From: DASSCW01 sp036556325
GTDB lineage: Bacteria > Chloroflexota > Limnocylindria > QHBO01
Reading direction: 5' to 3'
Assembly (NCBI GenBank): GCA_036556325.1
Contig: DATBJR010000077.1
Location: forward strand, 1 to 10,369
DNA length: 10,369 nucleotides
Below, one piece after another: positions 1-6,795 of this stretch. The position numbers and the translations under genes were made by a program. Below the pieces are notes generated by a model, which made no database searches, had not been told where the DNA came from, and saw only the letters and a list, made by a program, of their open reading frames with translations. Each line of letters begins with the position of its first letter. Positions within the stretch are counted from its first letter, which is position 1.

Positions 1-150
1 GCCGGCGCCCAGCAGGTCCGCACCCGCCGATGCGCTGCCGCCGGCGCTCGAGCCGGCGGATGCGCTGCCGCTCCCGGTGGAGCTGCAGGCCGCCAGCAGG
101 ACGATGGCGATCGCGCCGACCGCGATCAGCCGCTTGTGGACAGCGTCCAT
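1..150 (-). CDS. pstS: PstS-type phosphate-binding lipoprotein, N-terminal part (runs off the window)
   Basis: The visible 50 codons encode a basic start (MDAVHKR), a hydrophobic stretch at residues 8-21 and a lipobox LAAC with the lipidated cysteine at residue 22. A Ser/Gly/Ala linker (about residues 23-43) follows, and then ADLLGAG, which fits the start of the PstS mature domain, where a TGAG-like phosphate-binding loop comes first. The protein would be exported by Sec, anchored to the outer face of the membrane, and deliver phosphate to the PstCAB importer. The ATG at 150 is preceded on the minus strand by a purine-rich AGGAGAAGGA ribosome-binding site at about 159-168. A 13-bp direct repeat, 30 bp apart (29-41 and 59-71), lies in the linker and encodes repeated SAS. 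The PstS call rests on a short N-terminus plus strong context (Pit, DUF47, ArsC and a Pho-box-like repeat directly upstream); another substrate-binding lipoprotein is possible. Confidence 0.75.
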   Translation of the reverse strand, partial: MDAVHKRLIAVGAIAIVLLAACSSTGSGSASAGSSAGGSASAGADLLGAG

Positions 151-230
151 GCGAAGTTCCTTCTCCTCTGATGAAAGCGAGGCCGCCGGGCAGGCCGGAC
201 CGGCATCTCGTCGAGGAGCGTGAGGGTCGG

Positions 231-271
231 GGCTTAACGTCGCCTTAGCAGTGCGTCAAGGGAAGGTCAAG
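231..271 (-). promoter_or_regulatory. Pho-box-like array of four 11-bp repeats upstream of pstS
   Basis: On the minus strand, towards pstS, four octamers are separated by exactly 3 bases: CTTGACCT (271-264), CTTGACGC (260-253), GCTAAGGC (249-242) and GTTAAGCC (238-231). All four are therefore in an 11-bp register. PhoB/PhoP-type response regulators are known to bind direct repeats with an 11-bp period, and CTTAACCT-like units are the form described in cyanobacteria. The array ends about 80 bp before the pstS start and begins inside the arsC stop codon. The repeats also create TTGACC and TTGACG hexamers 17 bp from TAAGGC and TAAGCC, but those -10 candidates are poor. Binding by a Pho regulator is inferred from the spacing and from the gene downstream. 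Confidence 0.6.
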
Positions 272-728
272 AGCCGAGCGCCTGCGCCGGTGGCGGCGCG
301 ACGTCGTCGCGGCCCGCGGCGAGGAGGAACATGCGGATCCGATTGCGGAGGTCGTCCCGCGCGCGCCGGAATGCTGCCAGCCGCACGGCCTCGTCACCGT
401 CCACCTCGGCGGGGTCATCGACGGCCCAGTGGGCCGACTCCTCGGCGCCGGGAAAGACCGGGCAATTCTGGCGAGCGCTGTCGCAGACGGTGATCACCCA
501 ACTGAACGGCTGCTGGACGAAGCGTTGCAGCGTCTTGCTCTCCTGGCCGCTGATGTCGATCCCGATCTCCCGCATGACCTGGATCGCCTCCGGCCGCACG
601 GCCGTGGCCTCGGTTCCCGCGCTGAACGACTCGAAGCGCTCTCCTCCCCACTCGCGAAGCATGGCCTCGGCCATCTGCGAGCGCGCGCTGTTGTGCGTGC
701 AGATGAAGATCACGCGCCGTGATTCCAT
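267..728 (-). CDS. arsC: Arsenate reductase, thioredoxin-coupled (low-Mr tyrosine phosphatase fold)
   Basis: The 153-residue protein opens with the phosphatase P-loop CTHNSARS (C10 nucleophile, R16). It also carries VCDSARQNC with C82 and C89, followed by HWAVDDP with D105. Spacing and numbering match the Staphylococcus-type ArsC, in which C10, C82 and C89 relay the disulfide to thioredoxin after reducing arsenate to arsenite and D105 acts as acid/base. Having both extra cysteines argues for arsenate reductase rather than a plain low-molecular-weight tyrosine phosphatase. It is cytoplasmic. It lies 50 bp downstream of pit on the same strand and upstream of pstS, so it probably protects cells from arsenate entering through the phosphate transporters. 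No arsenite exporter or ArsR is in view. The ribosome-binding site before ATG 728 is weak. A Pho-box-like repeat overlaps its stop codon. Confidence 0.88.
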   Translation of the reverse strand: MESRRVIFICTHNSARSQMAEAMLREWGGERFESFSAGTEATAVRPEAIQVMREIGIDISGQESKTLQRFVQQPFSWVITVCDSARQNCPVFPGAEESAHWAVDDPAEVDGDEAVRLAAFRRARDDLRNRIRMFLLAAGRDDVAPPPAQALGS

Positions 729-778
729 GCTGGGGAGCCTAGGCCGTCCACGTTATCGGCGCATCAAGCGCACGAGGT

Positions 779-1783
779 TCAGCCCAGGATGGGGTGCACC
801 ACCAGGTAAGCGAGCCCCGCCACCAGCCCGGCAGCCGGGATGGTCAGCACCCAGGCGATGCCGATCTGGCGCGCCACGCCCCAGCGCACGGCATTGAAGC
901 GATCGGAGGCGCCGGTTCCCATGATCGCGCTGGAGATGACGTGCGTGGTGCTGACCGGCATCCCGAGCTGCGAGGCGCCGAAGATGATGGTCGCGGCGGT
1001 GGTCTCCGCGGCGAAGCCGTGGACCGGATCCAGCTTCACGACCCGCGTGCCCATGGTCTTGATGATTCGCCAGCCGCCCGCGGCCGTTCCCAGCGAGATG
1101 GCGCTGGCGGCCAGGAAGATGACCCAGATCGGCACCTTGAACTCCGGCAGCACGCCGGCCTGGAAGAGCGCCAGGGTCATGACGCCCATGGTCTTCTGTG
1201 CGTCGTTGCTGCCATGGCTGAACGCCATATAGGCGGCGGACAGCACCTGCAACCGTCGGAAGCGATCGTTCATGGCGTGCGGGTTGGCGCGCCGAAAGAC
1301 GTTGAAGATGATGATCATGAGGAGCAGCCCCAGCACGAAGCCGATGATCGGCGAGCTGATCAGCGGCACCAGGACCTTGTCGCGAACGCCGACGATGTTC
1401 CAGGAACCGGGGCCGGCCGCCGCGGCCGCAGCGCCCAGCAGGCCGCCAATCAGCGCGTGGCTGCTCGAACTGGGGATGCCGAGCCGCCAGGTGAAGAGGT
1501 TCCAGAAGATGGCGCCGATCAGCGCAGCCGCCACCACGGAGACGCCCTCCACGTTGCCGGCGATCAGCCCTGCCCCGACGGTCTTGGCCACCGCCGTGCC
1601 CGTCAGCAGCGCTCCGGCGAAGTTCGCGACCGCACTCATGGCGATCGCCCACTGCGGCTTCAGCGCGCGGGTGCTGACGCTGGTGGCGATGGCGTTGGCG
1701 GTGTCGTGGAAGCCGTTGATGTAATCGAAGGTGACTGCCAGCCCCAGGATGACCAGCAGCGTCAGGGTGATGCCCTCAGGCAT
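779..1783 (-). CDS. pit: Low-affinity inorganic phosphate transporter, PiT/PHO4 family
   Basis: This 334-residue, almost wholly hydrophobic protein shows both halves of the inverted PiT repeat. The N-terminal signature is NGFHDTANAIATSV (23-36) and the C-terminal counterpart is SHGSNDAQKTMGVM (189-202). Each is followed by a Ser/Thr-rich loop, GIPSSSSHALIGGL (102-115) and GMPVSTTHVISSAIMG (274-289). These are the substrate and cation sites of proton- or metal-phosphate-coupled symporters in the plasma membrane. The length fits the short prokaryotic form. A cytoplasmic basic loop (about 163-178) divides the halves. The start overlaps the end of the DUF47 gene by 8 bp, so the pair is probably translationally coupled; the start has no strong ribosome-binding site of its own. 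PiT proteins also carry arsenate, which fits arsC directly downstream. Confidence 0.95.
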   Translation of the reverse strand: MPEGITLTLLVILGLAVTFDYINGFHDTANAIATSVSTRALKPQWAIAMSAVANFAGALLTGTAVAKTVGAGLIAGNVEGVSVVAAALIGAIFWNLFTWRLGIPSSSSHALIGGLLGAAAAAAGPGSWNIVGVRDKVLVPLISSPIIGFVLGLLLMIIIFNVFRRANPHAMNDRFRRLQVLSAAYMAFSHGSNDAQKTMGVMTLALFQAGVLPEFKVPIWVIFLAASAISLGTAAGGWRIIKTMGTRVVKLDPVHGFAAETTAATIIFGASQLGMPVSTTHVISSAIMGTGASDRFNAVRWGVARQIGIAWVLTIPAAGLVAGLAYLVVHPILG

Positions 1784-2393
1784 GCTTGACGACGATGCGC
1801 TCGACTACGTTGGCCGCATCCTCGCAGGCGTCGATCGCTTTCTCGCCCAGGGAGTAGACGTCCTTCCACTTGATGACATCGATCGGGTCCTGGCCGTTCT
1901 TGAACAGCTCGGCCATGGCCTGGCGTACCAGCCGATCGCCCTCATTCTCGAGCCGATGGATCTCGATCCAGTGCTGCTCGAGATCCTTGAAGTGGCGAAG
2001 CTTGCCCAGCGCCGCGGTCAGCTGTTCGCATTGCCGCACGATGATCTCGGCCTGGGAGACCGCCACTGTCGACGGCTTGTCAATGCCGTACAGGATGCAG
2101 GTATCGGCGACCTCCTCGATGAAGTCCAGGATGTCGTCGAGGCGGCTGATCAGGGCGTGGATGTCCTCGCGGTCGAACGGCGTGACGAAGGTCGCTTCCA
2201 GCTTGTGGCCGATGTCATGGCTGATCTGGTCGCCGGCATGCTCGGCGTCGCGCAGCTGACTGGCCAGGCGCTCGCGCTCGTCGTAGTTACGGAAGAACAG
2301 CTCCAGCAGCCGAGCGGCGGCCAGCACGTTCTTCGCGTCGTCGACGAACAGGGTGTAGAACTTCTCCTCGCGCGGGATGAGCGGCAGGCGCAT
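1776..2393 (-). CDS. DUF47 family PhoU-like protein, Pit accessory
   Basis: This 205-residue, charged, all-helical protein begins MRLPLIPREEKFYTLF, the usual N-terminus of DUF47 proteins. That is why the ATG at 2393 is preferred over an in-frame upstream ATG at 2465. A GAGG ribosome-binding site lies 8 bases before it. Acidic repeats typical of the PhoU-like fold are visible: AEHAGDQISHD, a DREDIH to FIEEVAD helix, and later LENEGDRL. In PhoU relatives such E/D-rich motifs bind metal clusters. DUF47 genes are habitually paired with pit, and the product is thought to modulate or be required for Pit activity at the inner face of the membrane. Here the coupling is direct, with an 8-bp overlap. 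It is the first gene of the leftward phosphate/arsenate block; I did not find a convincing promoter upstream. Confidence 0.9.
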   Translation of the reverse strand: MRLPLIPREEKFYTLFVDDAKNVLAAARLLELFFRNYDERERLASQLRDAEHAGDQISHDIGHKLEATFVTPFDREDIHALISRLDDILDFIEEVADTCILYGIDKPSTVAVSQAEIIVRQCEQLTAALGKLRHFKDLEQHWIEIHRLENEGDRLVRQAMAELFKNGQDPIDVIKWKDVYSLGEKAIDACEDAANVVERIVVKHA

Positions 2394-2503
2394 CGGCAAG
2401 GCCTCGTGCAGACGTGAGGGGCTGGCGCCGCGAACAGTAGCGGATGCGCTTGACCGATGCCGCACACTGGCGTCTCGAACGTCCCAGGAGGTGAGGAGGC
2501 CTC

Positions 2504-2695
2504 GTGATACCGCTCAACTCGGCACTGCTGTTGCACCGGCACGGGGACGACTGGCTCCCACTCCAGCCGGCTGAGCACTCGTCTGCCGATCACGATGTGG
2601 AGCGCCGCCTGCTGAAGGGCGACAGGCTCTTCAGGTGCGACGAATGCGACCTCGAGATCCTGGTCGTGCCACCCGACGCCGCCGAGGGGGAGTAG
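2504..2695 (+). CDS. Small CxxC protein of unknown function
   Basis: A 63-residue protein starts at GTG 2504. It is supported by two Shine-Dalgarno-like runs, AGGAGGTG at 2486-2493 (10-base spacing) and AGGAGG at 2494-2499 (4-base spacing), and by strong G/C bias in third codon positions. The N-terminal part is His/Asp-rich (HRHGDDWLPL, then AEHSSADHD). The centre is basic (VERRLLKGD), followed by LFRCDECDLEILVVP with a single CxxC knuckle at C45 and C48, and an acidic tail. One CxxC plus the conserved-looking histidines could bind a metal such as zinc, but a second Cys pair is absent. I do not recognise the family. It diverges from the DUF47 gene across 110 bp and converges on the nitronate monooxygenase gene with 32 bp between the stop codons. 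Confidence 0.65.
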   Translation: MIPLNSALLLHRHGDDWLPLQPAEHSSADHDVERRLLKGDRLFRCDECDLEILVVPPDAAEGE

Positions 2696-2727
2696 CGGCA
2701 CTCGACAGCGCTTCGTGACTCGGCCCG

Positions 2728-3648
2728 TCAGCGACCCATCAGCTCCGCCACGATGTCGGCCGCCGGCTGCTCGCGGGTGACCGTGCCCACCGACGTCCCC
2801 GCGTAGAGGGCCATCGCGCTGATCTGGCCGGTGGTCGCCCGCCGTGGTGGCATCGAGCTGAATCGGGGCAGTGGCTCCCCCTCGTGGACTCCGGCATCGG
2901 CCGCGGCCAGCCGTTCGGCCTCGCCAATCGCCGAGCACAGCACCCGGTGCGGCGCATCCGGCCACCCGACCTCGAACGCGGTCGTGACGCAGGTCTCGGT
3001 CCCGGCCGCGTCAATGAGGGCGGCAAGGTACTGGGGATGGACGTCGGCCTCCGACGCCGCCAGGAAACGGGTGCCGATGCGGACCCCCGCCGCGCCGGCA
3101 GCGAGCAGCTCCTCGACCCGCTCAGGGCTGCCGATCCCGCCCGCGGCCACCACCGGCAGGTCGACGGCGGCGACGGTCTCGAGCAGCAGCCGGTCGAGCG
3201 ACACCCGTCCGCGCAGGTGGCCACCGGCTTCGAAGCCCTGCACCGAGATGAAGTCGCAGCCGGCCATCGCGGCACCGATTGCCTCGCGCACGCTGCCGAC
3301 ATGCCACGCGACCAGGGCGCCGTGGCTCTTGGCCGCCTCCACCAGCGTCGCGTCCGGATCGCCCCAGAAGAAGTCGACGACATCGGCACAGTCGCCGGCG
3401 CGTGCGGCCAGCGCGCGGTCAGCCCATTGGGCCAGGATGCCGACCCCGACCGCCCCGTCGGCCAGCGCTCGCACCTGTCGGGTTAGGGCCTGCACCTGGT
3501 CGGGCGATCGACCGGGGACCATGCCCAGGCCGCCGGCCCGGATCACGGCGGCGGCCAGCTCGGGCGTGACGATGGCACCCATCGGCGCCAGCTGCAGCGG
3601 ATGACGGCAGCCCACGAGGTCGTCCAGCGACCGGTGGCTGGCGATCAT
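2728..3648 (-). CDS. Nitronate monooxygenase-like FMN protein (NPD/2-nitropropane dioxygenase family)
   Basis: The 306-residue TIM-barrel flavoprotein carries the family's landmarks in order: QLAPMG at 19-24, HVGSVREA near 116-123, QGFEAGGHLRG at 137-147 with the likely catalytic H144, AAGGIG (168-173) and GTRFLA (192-197) for the FMN phosphate, and MALYAGTSVG near the C-terminus. Family members oxidise alkyl nitronates such as propionate 3-nitronate to carbonyl compounds and nitrite. Some relatives have other roles, for example the FabK-type enoyl reductases, so the exact substrate is open. Its ATG overlaps the TGA of the upstream permease gene in an ATGA, so it should be translated from the ABC transporter mRNA. 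It is soluble and has no signal peptide. It ends 32 bp from a convergent small gene, with no clear terminator between them. Confidence 0.85.
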   Translation of the reverse strand: MIASHRSLDDLVGCRHPLQLAPMGAIVTPELAAAVIRAGGLGMVPGRSPDQVQALTRQVRALADGAVGVGILAQWADRALAARAGDCADVVDFFWGDPDATLVEAAKSHGALVAWHVGSVREAIGAAMAGCDFISVQGFEAGGHLRGRVSLDRLLLETVAAVDLPVVAAGGIGSPERVEELLAAGAAGVRIGTRFLAASEADVHPQYLAALIDAAGTETCVTTAFEVGWPDAPHRVLCSAIGEAERLAAADAGVHEGEPLPRFSSMPPRRATTGQISAMALYAGTSVGTVTREQPAADIVAELMGR

Positions 3649-6011
3649 CCCGCCCGCTCTCGGACGACCTGCGCGATGTCGATGCGTCGAACCGCGGCGA
3701 AGATCGGCAGCTGCGACACCAGCGCCGCCAGCAGCACGCCGACCGCGCTGAACAGGAACGTCGTCGGGCGGACCCGGAGGTCGAACGAGAAGAGGTCGCT
3801 GCTGAATGAGGCCATGAACGCCGCCGCTGCCACATAGCCGACCAGCAGGCCGGGGACGATGCCGGCCACGGTCAGCATTACGTTCTCGGCGGTGATGAGC
3901 AGGCTCAGCTGACGCCCGCTCATCCCCGATGCGCGCAGCGAGGCGAGCTCGGTCAGCCGCTCGCCGATGTTCGCCGACATGACGTTGAAGAGCATTGCGA
4001 ACGCCATCACCGCACCGAGCACGAGCATCGCCCCGACGAAGGCGTAGAAGAGGCCCATCAGCGACTGGGCCACGTGCTGGAGCGCGTGCAGATCGGTGAC
4101 GACCGCGACGCCGTCCAGGTCGCGCAGCCTGGCCAGCACGGCGTCCCGCTCCGCTCCCGGCGCGATGCGCACGTTGACGCCGGATGTCGCCGCACCCGCT
4201 GCTTCGGAGCCGATGAGCTGCGCCAGCTGGGGCAGGCTGCCATAGGCATAGGTGCCCAGCGGCTCATCCACGAAGCCAGCGACCCGCACCCGGCTGTCGC
4301 GGTCGAGGCCGGTGAAGGCGAGCGTGACCTCGTCGCCGGCGGCAAGATCCAGCTGGCTTTCGAGTGCGGTTCCGACCAGGATGCCCGTCGCCGGCAGCTC
4401 GCTCGAGCCGGACGCCATGAGGAAGGCGTGCATGGAGGTCGGCAGCGGGAAGGCGATCAGCGCGGTGGCGTAGCGCTGCCCGGCGTGCTCGATCGTCACC
4501 GGCAACTGGGCAACCGGTTCAGCGCCAGCGACACCGCTGACCGCGTTGATCTCGGCCAGCGCCGCCGGCGTCGCCGCCCCGGCCAGGCTCAACGTCGCGT
4601 CCGCCCGCTGCGCCTCATCGAACTGCCGCTCGAGCAGCAGCTGGACGGTGTCCAGCATCGCCCACGAGACGAAGACCAGCGTCACGGCCAGCACGACACC
4701 GACCGCGGTCGACACGCTGCGCAGCGGTGCCCGTCCGATGCCGCGCAGGACGAGCTTCCAGCGCGCCGGGAGCCGGCGCAGCGGTGTCACGACCCGCTCG
4801 AGCAGGCTCTCGCCGCCGTGGCCGGCAATCGTCGGTCCGGCCATCGCAGCCGCGGGGCTGAGACGCGCGGCGCGCAGGGCGGGCGCCAGCGCACCGGCCG
4901 CACCGGCCACGACGCCGAAGGCCAGGCCGAGCAGGACGCTGGTCGGCCGGATCTGGACGATGGTGATGGGGATCGCGATCACCCCGGTGTAGATGGTGGT
5001 GATGACGCCCGCCAGCGCCAACCCCAGCGCGGCACCGATGGACGCGCCCAGCAGCCCGATCGCGACGCCGAACCCCAGGTAGTGCAGGAACAACCGTCGT
5101 GGGTCGTAGCCGACGGCCAGCAGCAGGCCGATCTGCGCACGTTGCTGGCCCACCAACCGGCTGAGGAGGACGTAGGCGGCCAGCGCGGCGGCGCCGAGGA
5201 AGAGCAGCGGGAAGAGGAGCGAGAGCTCCCCGAAGCCGTTGATGTCCTCCTGCAGCGCGGCATTCGAGGGCTGCTCCGCCTGGGTGAACGTGCTGGTGGC
5301 TCCCGCGGCCAGCGCCGCGTTCACCAGCCGCGCGGTGACCGACGGGTCATCGGCCGGACCGCGATAGCGCACGGCAACCTGCGGGATGGTCGCTGCCGGC
5401 GGCAGCGCGTTCAGCATGGCCTGTGGCGCGAACAGAACGCCGAACTGATCGGGCAGGGTCAGGACCTCCTGGCGGCTGCGCGCCGGCCAGATGTACTCCG
5501 CCGACGCGGCGATGCCACGCACCGTCAGCCGCGTCCAGCCCGATGGCAGCCTCAGTTCGAGGCTGTCGCCCGCCGACAGCCCGAAGTGGTCGGCCACGTG
5601 GCGCTCCACGAGCACGCCGTTCGGGTCATCGGCGCGCAGGTAGTCGCCTGACAGGACGAGCACGTCGTTGACCGACGCTCGCCGATCGGCCGGCAGGCCA
5701 ACGACCTGCGCCACCAGCGCCGCATCCCCGATTCGCAGCGGCAGGTCGGCCACCGAACGCGGCTGCACCGCGGCGACACCCGGATCGTCAGCAAGCGCTG
5801 CCGCCACCCGATCCGGGTTCCCGCCCTGGACGGTGAGCGTCGCGAAATGGGTGCGGTCGAATACGGCCTGGTAGGAAGCCAGGAGGTTCTGGTACGCGTC
5901 GTACGACGCGCCGAACAGCGCAACGCCGAGCAGCACGGTGACGACGATCGCGACGAATTGCCAGCGCCTGCGGCCGACGTCGCGAGCCAGCTTGCGTTCG
6001 AGCAGGCTCAC
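3645..6011 (-). CDS. ABC transporter permease, FtsX/MacB type with two modules
   Basis: This 788-residue membrane protein consists of two similar FtsX units in one chain. The first has a basic N-terminus, TM1 (about 17-37), a large extracytoplasmic domain (about 40-260) and three TM segments (about 262-285, 310-338, 355-378). The second has TM5 (about 430-453), another external domain (about 460-650) and three final TM segments (about 653-677, 700-735, 750-775). Cytoplasmic coupling loops are visible, such as LLAVGYDPRRLFLHY and LRASGMSGRQLSLL. This is the layout of export-side permeases that act mechanically on lipids, lipoproteins, peptides or drugs rather than of importers. The start overlaps the ATPase stop in an ATGA and the stop overlaps the flavoprotein start in another. 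The substrate cannot be told from sequence. With duplicated units in one chain, it may work as a single polypeptide with an ATPase dimer. Confidence 0.9.
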   Translation of the reverse strand: MSLLERKLARDVGRRRWQFVAIVVTVLLGVALFGASYDAYQNLLASYQAVFDRTHFATLTVQGGNPDRVAAALADDPGVAAVQPRSVADLPLRIGDAALVAQVVGLPADRRASVNDVLVLSGDYLRADDPNGVLVERHVADHFGLSAGDSLELRLPSGWTRLTVRGIAASAEYIWPARSRQEVLTLPDQFGVLFAPQAMLNALPPAATIPQVAVRYRGPADDPSVTARLVNAALAAGATSTFTQAEQPSNAALQEDINGFGELSLLFPLLFLGAAALAAYVLLSRLVGQQRAQIGLLLAVGYDPRRLFLHYLGFGVAIGLLGASIGAALGLALAGVITTIYTGVIAIPITIVQIRPTSVLLGLAFGVVAGAAGALAPALRAARLSPAAAMAGPTIAGHGGESLLERVVTPLRRLPARWKLVLRGIGRAPLRSVSTAVGVVLAVTLVFVSWAMLDTVQLLLERQFDEAQRADATLSLAGAATPAALAEINAVSGVAGAEPVAQLPVTIEHAGQRYATALIAFPLPTSMHAFLMASGSSELPATGILVGTALESQLDLAAGDEVTLAFTGLDRDSRVRVAGFVDEPLGTYAYGSLPQLAQLIGSEAAGAATSGVNVRIAPGAERDAVLARLRDLDGVAVVTDLHALQHVAQSLMGLFYAFVGAMLVLGAVMAFAMLFNVMSANIGERLTELASLRASGMSGRQLSLLITAENVMLTVAGIVPGLLVGYVAAAAFMASFSSDLFSFDLRVRPTTFLFSAVGVLLAALVSQLPIFAAVRRIDIAQVVRERAG

Positions 6012-6718
6012 CAGCTGACCTGGTCGGCCGGGATCGGCTCGGTGACCGCGCGATCCTCGACCAGCCGGCCGGATCCCATCCGGACCACGCGGTCAGCCAT
6101 GGCGGCGATGGCCGCGTTGTGCGTCACCGTCAGCACCGTGCGCCCGTCGCCGGTGGCCTGGCGCAGCAGCGCCAGCACCTGGCGGCCCATGGCCAGGTCA
6201 AGCGACCCGGTCGGCTCGTCGCACAGCAGCAGCGGCGGACGGTTGACGAGCGCACGCGCGATGGCCACCCGCTGCTGCTGGCCGCCGGACAGCGCGCCGG
6301 GAAAGTGATCCAGACGATCCTCCAGGCCCACGGAGCGAAGCGCCTCCACGCTCCGCTGCTCGGCGTCAGGGCCGTCCAGCTCGGCAACCAGCTGGACGTT
6401 CTCGCGGGCGGTGAGGGTGGGCACCAGGTTGAAGAACTGAAAGACGAAACCGAGCGTGCCGCGCCGATAGGCGGTGAGCTCGCCACCGTCGAGCCCAGCC
6501 AGGTCGGTGCCGTCCACGTTGACGTCTCCGCTCGTCGGCTGCTCGATTCCCCCGATGATGTTGAGCAGGGTCGTCTTGCCGGACCCGCTTGGCCCCAGGA
6601 CGACGACGAATTCGCCCGAGCCGATGGCGAGGCTGACCTCGCGCACGGCATCGACGGTCACCGCCCCCTCCCCGTACCGCTTCGAGAGCCTGTCGAGCAC
6701 AACGAGCGGGCCGCCCAC
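6008..6718 (-). CDS. ABC transporter ATPase, LolD/MacB family
   Basis: The 236-residue nucleotide-binding subunit has every catalytic element: Walker A GPSGSGKT (42-49), Q-loop FVFQFFNLVP (Q94), signature LSGGQQQRVAIARAL (from 143), Walker B LLLCDEPTGSLD (catalytic E168) and the H-loop VTHN (H200). The FNLVPTLTARENV stretch is typical of the LolD/MacB/FtsE branch, matching the FtsX-type permease encoded next (4-bp ATGA overlap). Start choice: GTG 6718 has a GGAGG ribosome-binding site (6727-6731) at 8-base spacing and gives a usual N-terminus. An in-frame GTG at 6733 would add five residues but lies on that ribosome-binding site. It is the first gene of a three-gene operon reading away from marR, and that regulator could control it through the repeats at 6758-6780. 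Confidence 0.93.
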   Translation of the reverse strand: MGGPLVVLDRLSKRYGEGAVTVDAVREVSLAIGSGEFVVVLGPSGSGKTTLLNIIGGIEQPTSGDVNVDGTDLAGLDGGELTAYRRGTLGFVFQFFNLVPTLTARENVQLVAELDGPDAEQRSVEALRSVGLEDRLDHFPGALSGGQQQRVAIARALVNRPPLLLCDEPTGSLDLAMGRQVLALLRQATGDGRTVLTVTHNAAIAAMADRVVRMGSGRLVEDRAVTEPIPADQVSW

Positions 6719-6757
6719 CTGCGAGACCTCCACGACCGATCCGGATTTCGCACATAA

Positions 6758-6780
6758 TAGCCACCTGGCAACTAACTTGC
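6758..6780. promoter_or_regulatory. Candidate operator between the ABC operon and marR
   Basis: The ABC/marR intergenic region is short and A/T-richer than its surroundings. It contains two overlapping dyads: GCCACCTGGC at 6760-6769 (GCCA/TGGC arms) and GCAACTAACTTGC at 6768-6780 (GCAA/TTGC arms). On the minus strand GTTGCCAGGTGGCTA (6772-6758) runs into TATTAT (6759-6754), a plausible -10 element for the ABC operon, although no good -35 is seen. MarR proteins commonly bind such inverted repeats next to their own gene. A closely related element occurs at 9752-9766. Binding is inferred. Confidence 0.45.
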
Positions 6781-6795
6781 TCTGGCGGGTGACAG

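Noticed and set aside
30..897. Several plus-strand open frames of 70-190 residues across the phosphate/arsenate region
   Set aside because: They are arginine/proline/alanine-rich shadows of the minus-strand arsC, pit and pstS genes, show no recognisable motifs and lack ribosome-binding sites.
753..1652. A 299-residue minus-strand frame overlapping pit
   Set aside because: It is the out-of-frame reading of pit: polar, Gly/Arg/His-rich, with no domain, while the other frame gives a complete PiT transporter.
2448..2455. Single CTTGACCG resembling a Pho-box unit upstream of the DUF47 gene
   Set aside because: There is only one unit and no partner at 11-bp spacing on either side, so it cannot be told from chance.
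4074..5651. A 525-residue plus-strand open frame opposite the ABC permease
   Set aside because: Its composition (Arg, Gln, Asp, His, Gly) is that of an antisense frame in GC-rich DNA, and the opposite strand encodes an intact FtsX-type permease.
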